From Sutcliffiella rhizosphaerae (GTDB lineage Bacteria > Bacillota > Bacilli > Bacillales > Bacillaceae_I), in assembly GCF_917563925.1 (NCBI RefSeq), contig NZ_CAKJTJ010000001.1:62001-126000 (forward strand): 64,000 bases of DNA. Direction: 5' to 3'. The notes below the pieces were generated by a model that was given only the letters and a program-made list of their open reading frames with translations, ran no database searches and had not been told where the DNA came from. The translations under genes were made by a program, and so were the position numbers. The stretch's first letter is position 1; each line of letters opens with the position of its first letter. Shown here one piece after another: positions 8,205 through 16,886 of this stretch.

Positions 8205-9264
8205 ACCCTGCTTCTACAGGAGAAATATTCTTTTTGTTTTTTATTTTTAGAGAAACCCCTACTTTATATCCTTCACTTATTTGATGTTTTGGTGCCACTG
8301 TGACATTTTTAATACTAGATTTGTTCGTCGAATAAATATTCACATCATCCCATAAGATACTGCGACTAATTTTACAACCATTTTGAATTCTGCTACTTTT
8401 ACCAATAATCGTGTATTTCCCAATAACAACTTCATCTCCAAGATAAGTGTCGTTCCCAATAAAGGCTGGAGTGTTAATTGTAACATTATTTTCCATTTGA
8501 ACATTGGAACCAATCCATAAATTTGGAAGTATCTCTTCTGCACCGATATGAACACAAACCTTTTTGTCCAGCATATCATATTGTGCCTGACGATAATCCT
8601 CATGACTGCCAATATCCTTCCAATATCCGGTTGCATGATATCCAAGCAAACACTTGCCGTCTTTTATCAGTTTAGGGAAAATATCTGTACTAAAGTCATA
8701 CCTTTTTCCTTTTTCCATCATACAAAGCATAAAAGGATCGATCACATATACACCAGTATTTACAACATTACTGAATATTTCATGTTTTTGGGGCTTTTCG
8801 AGGAAATTGGTTATATGGCCATGATCATCTGTTACCATGATGCCAAATTGGGTTGGATTTTTGACTTCTTTCATAAATATGGTTAACAAGGAATGGTTGT
8901 GATGGTGATATTCCACCCCGTCCATCAAATTTAAATCGGTTAATGCATCCCCACTTATGACAAGAAAAGGTTCTTCCAATAAATGTTCTGCATTTTTTAC
9001 ACTCCCAGCTGTACCTAGAGGTAAATCTTCATATACATACGTTATATTTACTCCCCAGTGTCTTCCATCTCTAAAGTAATCTCTAATCTTATCACCTAAA
9101 TATTGAAGAGTAATAATGATATCTTTTATGCCATGTTTCTTTAATAATTCAATGCTATATTCCATCACAGGTTTATTAAGAAGTGGTACTAGGGGCTTTG
9201 GAAGCTTCATTGTTAACGGTTGGAGGCGAGAACCTTTCCCTCCCGCCAAAATAACAGCCTTCAT
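8203..9264 (-). CDS. Sugar-1-phosphate nucleotidyltransferase
   Basis: 353 residues. The N-terminal Rossmann domain begins MKAVILAGGKGSRLQPLT, the GGxGxRL pyrophosphorylase motif, with KPLVPLLNKP following; FLVISGDALTDL holds the metal and nucleotide site, and FLEKP the sugar site. From about residue 240 the sequence becomes a left-handed beta-helix of hexapeptide-type repeats (NVTINTPAFIGNDTYLGDEV). The enzyme makes an NDP-sugar (GDP-mannose, NDP-glucose or similar) from NTP and sugar phosphate; substrate cannot be told from sequence. It is the third gene of the cassette after the glycosyltransferase and DUF4912 genes, 13 bases downstream, with SD AGGAGG. Confidence 0.87.
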   Translation of the reverse strand: MKAVILAGGKGSRLQPLTMKLPKPLVPLLNKPVMEYSIELLKKHGIKDIIITLQYLGDKIRDYFRDGRHWGVNITYVYEDLPLGTAGSVKNAEHLLEEPFLVISGDALTDLNLMDGVEYHHHNHSLLTIFMKEVKNPTQFGIMVTDDHGHITNFLEKPQKHEIFSNVVNTGVYVIDPFMLCMMEKGKRYDFSTDIFPKLIKDGKCLLGYHATGYWKDIGSHEDYRQAQYDMLDKKVCVHIGAEEILPNLWIGSNVQMENNVTINTPAFIGNDTYLGDEVVIGKYTIIGKSSRIQNGCKISRSILWDDVNIYSTNKSSIKNVTVAPKHQISEGYKVGVSLKIKNKKNISPVEAG

Positions 9265-9277
9265 CTCCTTATCCCTC

Positions 9278-10552
9278 CTACTTGATGGAAGAAGTGGTTA
9301 CTATTTCTGTATATAGTGCTTCTGTATGCTCTCTTACATCTTCCCATTTATATTTTTCTCTCACTTCTTGCTTGGCATTTTCTCCAAGTTTTCTGCATAA
9401 AACAGGATGATTAAGTAAATGTTTTAGCTTTTCGGCAAGATCAACGGCATCGCTTGGTTCAAATAGAAGGCCATTTTTTTCATCTGAGATAATGGAAGTT
9501 AAACCTCCAGTCTTTGCTGCAATGACAGTTTTTTTTGCAGCCATACCTTCCAAAGCTACAATCCCAAATGGTTCATATAGACTTGGCACTACTAAAATGT
9601 CACAATGATAAAGCGCTGTCGCCTTTTCATTTTCATTCAAAAATCCAATAAAAAGTATAGATTCTTCAAGATCTTTATTTTTTACTATATTTTTGTATAC
9701 TTCAAGCATCGGCCCTTTCCCTGCAAGAATAAATAATGAACTTGGATATAACGAGATTATTTCCTCTGCTGCATGAAGGAGGGTTTCAACCCCCTTTTCA
9801 GGTACCATCCTTCCTAAAAAGAGAATAAGGTGAGAATAGTCATACTGCTTCAAGAATTCTTCCATACTATTGCTTTTTAATGAATGATGCGTTATACCAT
9901 TAGGGATAACATGAATGTCAGTGTTACTATGATAACTTTCTTCTATTACTGTTTTCATGTACGAACTGCATACGATTATGCTATTTGAGTTTTGGATTAG
10001 TTGGCATTCATACATGTAGGTTCTTTTTTGTAGTATGGTTTCCAAGTTGCTTCTTCCTAGTTCAAGTGCATGTATGGTAGTAACTAGCGGAATGTTAAGA
10101 TAAGACTTTAATGCTCTGGCAGCTAAGCCTACCTGCCAGTCATGGGCATGAATAATATCAAAATTATAAGTTTTAGAAAGGTTTCGGACCGTTTCTACCA
10201 TATTCATATTGACCATGGCAATATACAGATGGAAATCTTTATAAGTAGGGTTTACATCTTTAATTCTTTGAACTCTAATCCCCTCTACTTCTTCAAAGGA
10301 GGGTGCTCCAAGTGTATTAAGCGTCACGACTATTACTTTATGCCCTGAGGTTACCAAATGTTTAGATAGCTCATAAACGTGTTTCCCAAGGCCTCCAGTC
10401 ACAGCAGGTGGGAACTCCCATGAAAGCATTAAAATGTTATAATTACTACAATTATCTCCCTGATAATTATGTGGAAATTTATTGGAATAGAATTCATTAT
10501 AGGATACAGAGTGGTAAATATTATCAAGAATTTGTTTTTCCAGCTCGGACAC
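9278..10552 (-). CDS. Glycosyltransferase, GT4/glycogen-synthase-like
   Basis: About 424 residues, GT-B fold. The N-terminal domain starts at NILMLSWEFPPAVTGGLGKH, with the GGLG loop of the GT4/GT5 families. DIIHAHDWQVGLAA and ILFLGRMVPEKGVETLLHA follow, and PSLYEPFGIVALEGMAAKK carries the ExxxxxxxE donor-binding motif. It transfers a nucleotide-sugar unit to a growing glycan. The start is uncertain: GTG 10552 overlaps the SD GGGAGG itself, and a CTG at 10543 has better spacing. It overlaps the DUF4912 gene by 29 bases. It occupies the position of B. subtilis yqgM, also a glycosyltransferase; orthology is not established. Confidence 0.88.
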   Translation of the reverse strand: MSELEKQILDNIYHSVSYNEFYSNKFPHNYQGDNCSNYNILMLSWEFPPAVTGGLGKHVYELSKHLVTSGHKVIVVTLNTLGAPSFEEVEGIRVQRIKDVNPTYKDFHLYIAMVNMNMVETVRNLSKTYNFDIIHAHDWQVGLAARALKSYLNIPLVTTIHALELGRSNLETILQKRTYMYECQLIQNSNSIIVCSSYMKTVIEESYHSNTDIHVIPNGITHHSLKSNSMEEFLKQYDYSHLILFLGRMVPEKGVETLLHAAEEIISLYPSSLFILAGKGPMLEVYKNIVKNKDLEESILFIGFLNENEKATALYHCDILVVPSLYEPFGIVALEGMAAKKTVIAAKTGGLTSIISDEKNGLLFEPSDAVDLAEKLKHLLNHPVLCRKLGENAKQEVREKYKWEDVREHTEALYTEIVTTSSIK

Positions 10553-11000
10553 CTCCCGTCATACTATAGTATGTATAAGTAGAGGTGTAAGCCTCGAATT
10601 CCTGTTTATCTACTAGTTCAAATAATGTCCATTTATAAGCACTATCACTATTAATGCTCTTTTTGATCGGAATGTCATACGTATGAAAAAACGGAAAAAA
10701 TGATTCTTTTATTCGTGCACCTACTTCAGCACGTGCGTTAGTAAATGGGATGGATTCAGTAATTACTATACTGCCTTTACTACCTTTAGCAATTATATCT
10801 ACGAAGTATGCCTTATTCCCATTAGTCTGTAAGTTTCCCTTCCAAGCAATTAATCGAATGGTTGTGTGAGAAATTGATTCATTGAAGTATAAATTAGCAA
10901 ATTCAATTCTCCAATTGGCAATATTCCAATCTATTTTCCAGCTGCCGTCCTCATTCAATGTAAGGTGCAAATATTCGTTTGCTTCATCATGGCATATCAT
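10524..11000 (-). CDS. DUF4912-like protein, glycan cassette
   Basis: 158 residues, soluble. It has a carbohydrate-binding-like beta-sandwich pattern: SWKIDWNIANWRIEFANLYF, then TTIRLIAWKG, then YFVDIIAKGSKGSIVI, and ARAEVGARI near residue 95. This resembles DUF4912, a domain often found beside glycogen or alpha-glucan enzymes. First gene of a three-gene unit whose coding regions overlap or nearly touch, so its job is probably tied to the glycosyltransferase product. Start ATG 11000 with a GGAGG about 14 bases upstream. Assignment is from pattern memory. Confidence 0.6.
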   Translation of the reverse strand: MICHDEANEYLHLTLNEDGSWKIDWNIANWRIEFANLYFNESISHTTIRLIAWKGNLQTNGNKAYFVDIIAKGSKGSIVITESIPFTNARAEVGARIKESFFPFFHTYDIPIKKSINSDSAYKWTLFELVDKQEFEAYTSTYTYYSMTGGVRAGKTNS

Positions 11001-11199
11001 AATTAATTCCTACCTCCATGAATCTCACTTTCTTTCATCTTATCACGTATTTTTTTTAATCTACAACAGCCATATTTTGTCGTCTTTTAAACTTTAATGT
11101 AATAAGCATAAATTGATTCGCTAGTTTATGTCCGTAGTCACAAAATGTTCACAAAATCGTCGATTGTTTTTGAGGAATTTGTCGAAAGAGTATTTTTAC

Positions 11200-11231
11200 A
11201 TCTCTTCTCCTATGATATAAAAAGAAGAGAT
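11200..11231 (+). promoter_or_regulatory. Inverted repeat around a -10-like element before yqzD
   Basis: ATCTCTTC at 11200-11207 and GAAGAGAT at 11224-11231 are perfect inverted arms separated by 16 bases that contain TATGATAT, a SigA -10-like sequence. This could be an operator overlapping the promoter or, if transcription starts upstream, a leader hairpin ending 20 bases before the yqzD start. Confidence 0.4.
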
Positions 11232-11251
11232 ACTTTTTATGAGGTGACAAT

Positions 11252-11632
11252 ATGTTAATTGTAAGTATAAGTTTGATTGTTATCGCTGTAGCGTTAATTG
11301 TCGTTTCATTTTTTGTTAATGACAAATTTTCCGATTTGGAAAAAGAGATGGAACAACTTTCCTTTGATGTGGTTCAAGATAAGTATAAGTTGGAAAGAAA
11401 AATGAAAGTGTTAGAGGAGGAATTGTTAGGTGGATCCACCCCTCTACATAAATTTAATGAAAAAAAGGAATCCGCCATTCATTCTGTAAGTGAAAAAGAT
11501 GTGGCAATCTCTCTTTATCAAAAAGGTTATACTCCTTCACAGATTTCACAATTTACTTCTACATCTATTGAAAAAGTCGAAGAGATCATTCAATCTGCAA
11601 ATGTTAAAGGAAATGTAGCAAATGAGAGTTAA
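11252..11632 (+). CDS. Membrane-anchored coiled-coil protein, YqzD position
   Basis: 126 residues. A single N-terminal membrane helix (ISLIVIAVALIVVSFFV) is followed by a charged coiled coil (about 27-65, DLEKEMEQLSFDVVQDKYKL) and a C-terminal helix-turn-helix-like stretch (KDVAISLYQKGYTPSQISQFTSTSIEKVEEII) resembling DNA-binding or resolvase-type HTH folds. SD GAGGTGA before ATG 11252. The following gene overlaps it by 11 bases. Position beside pst corresponds to B. subtilis yqzD; function unknown. Confidence 0.7.
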   Translation: MLIVSISLIVIAVALIVVSFFVNDKFSDLEKEMEQLSFDVVQDKYKLERKMKVLEEELLGGSTPLHKFNEKKESAIHSVSEKDVAISLYQKGYTPSQISQFTSTSIEKVEEIIQSANVKGNVANES

Positions 11633-12140
11633 TTTACGAGCATTTGCCATCGGTATCCTTTTCGCAACAGGAGTTATGGGTGTCGCATATTCCATCGTCA
11701 GTACTAGTGCAACTACTTTAAATGAAGAAAATGTTGCAACATATGTCGAAGAAAATGGGTTGCATCTATTATCGAAAGAAGAATATAATAAGCTTTTACC
11801 AAGTATAGAACCTGAAGAGAACCAAGAAAACGAACAAGCCGACAAAGATCAAGATAGTGATAAAGATTCTTCTGCTGAAGCAGATGAAAAAGAAGAAGTG
11901 AATAAAGAAGAAGTGAATAAAGAAGAAGAAGCCAATAAACCCTTTGAGATTGTCATACCTGACGGACTAGCAACGTATGAGATAACCGCTCTTCTTTCCG
12001 AAAAAGGAATCATTGAAGATGACAAGAAATTTGATGCGTATCTAGAAGAAAAAGGAATTGCAACAAAGGTTCGTTCTGGAACATTCACCATGAAAAAGGG
12101 TATGAGTTATCCGGAAGCTGCTGATGTTTTAATTAAGTAA
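11622..12140 (+). CDS. MltG-like fragment protein, membrane anchored, no catalytic domain
   Basis: 172 residues: signal anchor (about 6-26, FAIGILFATGVMGVAYSIV), an acidic low-complexity linker (about 62-105) with three EEVNK-type repeats, and a C-terminal domain of about 65 residues (FEIVIPDGLATYEITALLSE, then FDAYLEEKGIATKVRSG, then MSYPEAADVLIK). That last part matches the LysM-like subdomain preceding the lytic transglycosylase domain of MltG/YceG. The catalytic domain is absent, so it may bind peptidoglycan or an MltG partner. It corresponds in position to B. subtilis yqzC and is coupled to the gene before it. Confidence 0.65.
   Translation: MRVNLRAFAIGILFATGVMGVAYSIVSTSATTLNEENVATYVEENGLHLLSKEEYNKLLPSIEPEENQENEQADKDQDSDKDSSAEADEKEEVNKEEVNKEEEANKPFEIVIPDGLATYEITALLSEKGIIEDDKKFDAYLEEKGIATKVRSGTFTMKKGMSYPEAADVLIK
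11892..11939 (+). repeat. 15-bp tandem repeat in acidic linker
   Basis: GAAGAAGTGAATAAA occurs twice exactly (11892 and 11907) and a third time with an added codon and a changed one (11922-11939). It codes EEVNK-EEVNK-EEEANK, so copy-number change would alter linker length without a frameshift. Confidence 0.75.
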
Positions 12141-12141
12141 T

Positions 12142-12188
12142 AAAAGAGGCTGGCAGAAAGTTATTTGACTTTCTGCCAGCCTCTTTTA
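12142..12188 (+). terminator. Bidirectional terminator between yqzC-like gene and phoU
   Basis: AAAAGAGGCTGGCAGAAAGT / ACTTTCTGCCAGCCTCTTTT is an almost perfect 20-bp stem with a short loop and A/T runs on both sides. It starts at the + strand stop and lies 100 bases after the phoU stop on the minus strand. Confidence 0.9.
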
Positions 12189-12287
12189 TATTTTGAACTT
12201 ATCATAAAGCCATGAGCATTCTTAAAAAAAATAGAACTACACGAAGACAAAAATCATCTTCTGAATAGTCCCAATCTTTTCTTGGCA

Positions 12288-12947
12288 TTAGTCATTTAAC
12301 ACATAGTGACTGCCTTTTACTAAATAAAATATATTTTCTGAGATATTTGTCGTATGGTCTGCCATCCGTTCGATATAGCGGCAAATAAAGCTTAGCTGTG
12401 TAATTTCTGGTATTAAATCAGGGTGATCTTTCGTTAACTGAAGAAGCTCACGAATATTTTGTCCATACAGCTCATCAACTTGATCATCCATATCTGCTAC
12501 TTTTTTTGCAAGAACAACATCTTCATCGTAATATGCCTTTAAAGCAAGAGAGAGCATTTCCGTTGCAATGTTATGCATTTTTTCAATCTTCTCAAGTGAT
12601 AATAATGGCTTTGTGTCTTTTCCAATTCTAATAGTAGATTTAGCGATATTTACTGCAAAATCTGCTATGCGCTCTACATCTGTGGAAATTTTTATAGCAA
12701 CGAAAATTCTTCTTAAATCAATCGCTACAGGCTGTTGTTTTGCAATTAAAAGAATTGCAAAATCATTAATTTCTTCATCAAGACGATCCGATTTGTTATC
12801 TTCTTCGATAATCTGAAGTGCTAAATCAATATTCTTATTCGTTAATGCATTGATGGATTTTCCTAATGCAATCTCAGCAAGGCTACCAAGCTCAAGCAAT
12901 TTATCCCTTAACGTTTCTAAATCAACATGAAATTGACGTTGTACCAC
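12288..12947 (-). CDS. phoU: Phosphate transport regulator PhoU
   Basis: 219 residues forming two three-helix bundles. Each half carries metal-binding PhoU repeats: DEEINDFAILLIAKQQPVA with DLRRIFVAIKISTDVERI in the first, and DDQVDELYGQNIRELL with FICRYIERMADHTTNISE in the second. PhoU inhibits Pst transport and signalling when phosphate is sufficient. It is the last gene of the pst operon, 22 bases after pstB. From memory the B. subtilis pst operon lacks phoU, so this arrangement is closer to that of many other Firmicutes. Start GTG 12947 after GAGAGGAAG. Confidence 0.93.
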   Translation of the reverse strand: MVQRQFHVDLETLRDKLLELGSLAEIALGKSINALTNKNIDLALQIIEEDNKSDRLDEEINDFAILLIAKQQPVAIDLRRIFVAIKISTDVERIADFAVNIAKSTIRIGKDTKPLLSLEKIEKMHNIATEMLSLALKAYYDEDVVLAKKVADMDDQVDELYGQNIRELLQLTKDHPDLIPEITQLSFICRYIERMADHTTNISENIFYLVKGSHYVLND

Positions 12948-12969
12948 ACGACTCTTCCTCTCTGGTTTT

Positions 12970-13791
12970 TTATCCGAATCGACCTGTAATATAATCTTCT
13001 GTACGCTTGTCAGAAGGATTTGAGAAAAGCTTATCTGTTGCGGTATATTCTATCACTTCTCCATTTAAGAAGAAAGCCGTACGATCAGAAATTCTTGCTG
13101 CCTGTTGCATATTATGTGTTACGATAACGATACTGTATTCTTTTTTCAGTTCCTGAACTAGCTCTTCTACTTTCATAGTAGAGATTGGATCAAGGGCAGA
13201 TGTTGGTTCATCCATTAGAATTACATCCGGCTCAATAGCAAGGCAGCGAGCGATACAAATACGCTGTTGTTGTCCTCCAGAAAGACCGTACGCATTTTCT
13301 TTTAATCGATCTTTTACCTCATCCCAAATAGCTGCTCCACGCAAGCTTTTTTCGACGATTTCATCCAATACTTTTTTGTTTCGGATTCCATGTATACGTG
13401 GTCCATAAGCAATATTATCATAAATTGATTTTGGGAATGGGTTCGGTTTTTGGAATACCATTCCTACACTTGTACGTAATTCTTCAACTTTAAAAGTTTT
13501 CGAAAGAATGCTTTTATCCCTGTAAAGAATATCACCAGAGATACGTACAGTTGGTACAAGCTCGACCATTCTATTCAATGTTTTTATATACGTGGATTTT
13601 CCACAACCAGATGGTCCTATGATTGCAGTCACTTCATTTTCATATATAGGTAAATTAATGTTTTTTAATGCCAATTTATCTCCGTACCATAAGTGAAAAT
13701 CCTTTGTCTCGTAAACCATATTTTTTTCAACAGGGGTATCGGAAGTAGATGTTCCATTCATACTCTCTCGCATTGATGTCACAATTTGCAT
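12970..13791 (-). CDS. pstB: Phosphate ABC transporter ATP-binding protein
   Basis: 273 residues. Walker [13 protein letters not shown] (about residue 58), Q-loop [12 protein letters not shown], signature [16 protein letters not shown], Walker [15 protein letters not shown] and switch histidine VTHN are all present. The [15 protein letters not shown]-type insertion before the Q-loop and [11 protein letters not shown] are typical of PstB. It powers high-affinity phosphate import with PstC and PstA. Only one pstB is present here; I recall two (pstBA, pstBB) in B. subtilis. SD AAGGAGG 8 bases before ATG 13791. Confidence 0.95.
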   Translation of the reverse strand: MQIVTSMRESMNGTSTSDTPVEKNMVYETKDFHLWYGDKLALKNINLPIYENEVTAIIGPSGCGKSTYIKTLNRMVELVPTVRISGDILYRDKSILSKTFKVEELRTSVGMVFQKPNPFPKSIYDNIAYGPRIHGIRNKKVLDEIVEKSLRGAAIWDEVKDRLKENAYGLSGGQQQRICIARCLAIEPDVILMDEPTSALDPISTMKVEELVQELKKEYSIVIVTHNMQQAARISDRTAFFLNGEVIEYTATDKLFSNPSDKRTEDYITGRFG

Positions 13792-13809
13792 GGATGATTC
13801 CTCCTTGAA

Positions 13810-14694
13810 TTAATATCTTCTTTGGAATTTATTACGGATAACTACTGCAATAGAGTTCATTACTAATAAGATGAACAATAAAACTACGATAGTAGCGGCT
13901 GCCAAGTTTGCATATTCTGCAACTAACGCTGCATCTATTGTCCAGTAATATATTTGCATTGGGAGAACTGTAAACTTATCAAAAATTCCATCAGGAAGTG
14001 GAATTAATAATGCTGGAATCCCCAATACAACAAGTGGTGCAGTTTCTCCAATAGCTCGAGATAAAGCTAGAATTGTTCCAGTTAAAATTCCCGGTATCGA
14101 AGCTGGTAAAACAATATTTTTAATTGTTTGCCATTTCGTTGCACCCATTCCATATGATGCTTCACGTAAAAATCCTGGAACTGCGCGGATAGCCTCCTGA
14201 CTAGACACAACCACGATAGGAAGAACTAACAATGCCATCGTAAGTCCACCAGCTAGTACAATATTTCCTAGCCCTGCTGCTCTTACAAATATCGTTAATC
14301 CCAATATACCAAATACGATGGAAGGAACACCGGCTAAATTAGAGATATTGATTTGTAAAAAGCGCTGCAGACGACCTTTTTTAGCATACTCTTCTAAGTA
14401 GATTGCTGTGCCTACTCCAAGAAACAGCGTAATTGGTGCAACTACAATCATCAGCCATAACGTACCGAGAATAGCTCCCATAATTCCAGCTCTTTCAGGC
14501 ATTGTGGAAAGTTTATTCGTAATAAATTGAAGATCAATCCAGCCCATACTTTGTGAAATTACACGGTAAAATAAAATAACAAGAACAACAAGACCAATTA
14601 ATGTTGCAACTAAAAATATTGATTTTGCAATACTATTTACCGTTAATCTTGCATTCATTTTCTTTTGAACTTGTTCAGCATCAACATACTTCAT
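13810..14694 (-). CDS. pstA: Phosphate ABC transporter permease PstA
   Basis: 294 residues, six membrane helices. The coupling motif EASYGMGATKWQTIKNIVLP and the downstream AIGETAPLVVLG are the hallmarks of PstA. It forms the channel with PstC. Only one base separates it from the pstC stop, so the two are translationally coupled. SD GGGAGGA before ATG 14694. Confidence 0.95.
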   Translation of the reverse strand: MKYVDAEQVQKKMNARLTVNSIAKSIFLVATLIGLVVLVILFYRVISQSMGWIDLQFITNKLSTMPERAGIMGAILGTLWLMIVVAPITLFLGVGTAIYLEEYAKKGRLQRFLQINISNLAGVPSIVFGILGLTIFVRAAGLGNIVLAGGLTMALLVLPIVVVSSQEAIRAVPGFLREASYGMGATKWQTIKNIVLPASIPGILTGTILALSRAIGETAPLVVLGIPALLIPLPDGIFDKFTVLPMQIYYWTIDAALVAEYANLAAATIVVLLFILLVMNSIAVVIRNKFQRRY

Positions 14695-14695
14695 C

Positions 14696-15637
14696 TTAAT
14701 ATTCCTCCCTATACTTGCGAGAGATATACTGAGCGATAAGATTCATTATCAGAGTGAATAAAAATAATGTCATCGCTACAGCATACAAACTATAATATAA
14801 AGTTGAACCAGCTGGTGCATCCCCACCGGTAACTTCCACAATGTATGCGGTCATTGTTTGCATTGATTGTGTAACATCAAACGTAAAATTCTTCGTGCTT
14901 CCACTTGCAATCGTTACGATCATCGTTTCACCGATTGCACGAGAAATTCCTAAAACAAATGATGCAACAATTCCAGACATCGCTGCTGGAACAACTACTT
15001 TCCAAGAAACCTCTAATCTTGTAGCACCGAGTGCCAACGCACCCTCTCTCATAGAGTTTGGCACGGAGCTCATCGCATCTTCCGATAATGAAGCAACCAT
15101 CGGAATGATCATGATTCCCATTACAATCCCTGGACTTAAAATGTTTGTTGGCTCCAAGCTAGGTATGATTTTTTGCAGCAAAGGTGTAACAAAAGTGAAT
15201 GCAAAAAATCCATAAACAATTGTTGGAATTCCTGCAAGTACTTCCAAAATAGGCTTTACTACCCTTCTTACTCTATCAGATGCATATTCACTTAAGAATA
15301 TGGCAGACATTAAACCTATAGGAATTGCTACAAACATAGCTATTGCTGAAGAAATTAAAGTACCTGTTATAAGAGGTAAAACACCAAACTGTGCATTATC
15401 ACCTAACGGTTTAAGTACTGTTCCAGTAAAGAATTCAACTATTGGAACTCTTGTAAAAAATTCAACTGTTTCAAATAAAAGTGTAAAAACAATACCTATT
15501 GTGGTGAAAATAGATATTGTTGCAATTACTAATAAGAATTTTGGAACAAGTGCTTCAATAAGTCTATTAGTGTTAAGGGTAGATTTATTCTGTTTGATTA
15601 ACTCCCTTACACTAATGTCAGCCTTTTGATTAGCCAA
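14696..15637 (-). CDS. pstC: Phosphate ABC transporter permease PstC
   Basis: 313 residues with six helices. EGALALGATRLEVSWKVVVP is the EAA coupling loop and GISRAIGETMIVTIASG the PstC signature. Start is TTG 15637, 8 bases after AAAGGGGA. The 87-base gap after pstS is larger than the other gaps in the operon and may set a higher pstS mRNA level, but I see no clear terminator in it. Confidence 0.95.
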   Translation of the reverse strand: MANQKADISVRELIKQNKSTLNTNRLIEALVPKFLLVIATISIFTTIGIVFTLLFETVEFFTRVPIVEFFTGTVLKPLGDNAQFGVLPLITGTLISSAIAMFVAIPIGLMSAIFLSEYASDRVRRVVKPILEVLAGIPTIVYGFFAFTFVTPLLQKIIPSLEPTNILSPGIVMGIMIIPMVASLSEDAMSSVPNSMREGALALGATRLEVSWKVVVPAAMSGIVASFVLGISRAIGETMIVTIASGSTKNFTFDVTQSMQTMTAYIVEVTGGDAPAGSTLYYSLYAVAMTLFLFTLIMNLIAQYISRKYREEY

Positions 15638-15724
15638 TTTTGAAATCCCCTTTCATCCTTCACCCTATCTTACAAACATAGAGAAGATGAGCAGGCAAAA
15701 TGCCACTCACCTTCAAAACAGGTT

Positions 15725-16675
15725 TTACTTTAATCCTTCAAGTTCTTCAACAGTTGCTTTTACTTCTTCATCTGTTAAAGGAGCAAACCCTGTTTCCCCT
15801 GCTACTTCTTGTGCGTTTTGCATCATATAGATAGCAAAATCTAAAACTTGTTCTTTTTCTTTTGCAAGACCAGTATTTAAGTAGGTGAATACCGGACGAG
15901 TGAAGTTAGCATAATCTCCATCTTCTGCAATTGTATCAAGAGATGGTTCAACAGGTCCGTTTCCGAAGTCTACTTTTACTGCTGTTAATTTATCTGTGTT
16001 ACTAGCATAGTAACCATAACCGAAAAACCCAATTGCATTTTTATCTTTAGAAACAAGATCAACTAGAGTAGAGTATTCTTGTTGTAAGTTAGCTGAACCT
16101 ACTAAATCTTGCTTTTCTAGTATCGTTTCCCAGAAGAACTCGTAAGTTCCGTGGTTTTCATTTGGACCGTATGTTTTAATTGGCTCGTTTGGAAAATCAG
16201 AACGTACATCAGACCAATTTGTTTTATTTCCATCTGCTAAGAAAATATCAATAATCTCTTGTTCTGTTAATTCAGTAGCCCAGTCATTATCTTTGTTAAT
16301 AACGATTGTTAAACCGTCAAGGGCAACTTTCAATTCTTTCACTTCAATTCCAAGTGCATCTGCTTCTGCTGATTCTTCTTCTTTAATATGACGAGATGCA
16401 TTATTAAAGTCTGTACCATTTTCAACTAAGAATTTTTTGAATCCAGCTGAAGTTCCTGCGCGACTTACTTCAACAGAAACACCTTCTTGCGCTTCAGTCA
16501 TGTATTTCTCAGCCACGACAGACATAAATGGAAATACTGTTCCAGATCCATCAATTACGACACTACCTTCAAGATCCCCTTCAGAAGATCCGCTGTTGGA
16601 GCTACCACATGCTGCAGCAAAAACTGCCAAAGATGCTACGATAGCCAGTAATAAAAAACGTTTAAAGCTTTTCAT
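15725..16675 (-). CDS. pstS: Phosphate-binding lipoprotein PstS
   Basis: 316 residues. The signal peptide ends in the lipobox VFAAAC with the lipidated cysteine at residue 23, followed by a serine/glycine-rich tether. VVIDGSGTVFPFM is the phosphate-binding P-loop-like segment, and the RAGTSAGFKKF and TYGPNENHGTYEF loops complete the pocket. It captures phosphate outside the membrane for PstCAB. ATG 16675 follows GGGGGAA. First gene of the operon, directly downstream of a Pho box. Confidence 0.96.
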   Translation of the reverse strand: MKSFKRFLLLAIVASLAVFAAACGSSNSGSSEGDLEGSVVIDGSGTVFPFMSVVAEKYMTEAQEGVSVEVSRAGTSAGFKKFLVENGTDFNNASRHIKEEESAEADALGIEVKELKVALDGLTIVINKDNDWATELTEQEIIDIFLADGNKTNWSDVRSDFPNEPIKTYGPNENHGTYEFFWETILEKQDLVGSANLQQEYSTLVDLVSKDKNAIGFFGYGYYASNTDKLTAVKVDFGNGPVEPSLDTIAEDGDYANFTRPVFTYLNTGLAKEKEQVLDFAIYMMQNAQEVAGETGFAPLTDEEVKATVEELEGLK

Positions 16676-16748
16676 TTCATTATTCCCCCTAAGGATATGT
16701 TTGATGTTTCTGTTATCTTGCCCTACGAATATTAGAATATAACTTCTG

Positions 16749-16787
16749 TGTTAATCCCGTATGAATCAAGTGTAAAGATTTTGTAAA
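16749..16787 (-). promoter_or_regulatory. Pho box (PhoP binding site) of the pst operon
   Basis: Read on the minus strand, TTTACA, TTTACA, TTCATA and TTAACA start at 16787, 16776, 16765 and 16754, each separated by exactly 5 bases (11-bp period). This is the arrangement known for PhoP sites in Bacillus, consensus TT(A/T/C)ACA. TATATTCTAAT just downstream can serve as the -10. It implies phosphate-starvation induction of pstSCAB-phoU. Confidence 0.88.
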
Positions 16788-16846
16788 TGTCGATTATTTG
16801 CGGAGTATTTACACGAATTATGGGGAAAATGAATAAATTTTGGCAC

Positions 16847-16877
16847 ATAAAAAACCCGAAAGATATTCTTTCGGGCT
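16847..16877 (-). terminator. Terminator of pbpA
   Basis: Minus strand CCCGAAAG-aatat-CTTTCGGG followed by six T, ten bases after the pbpA stop. Confidence 0.9.
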
Positions 16878-16886
16878 AAAACTAGT

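Noticed and set aside
14841-15629. Long open frames antisense to pstC (similar ones over ispG, nfeD, dnaG and glyS)
   Set aside because: They mirror codon bias of real genes on the other strand, lack SD sequences and have low-complexity translations.
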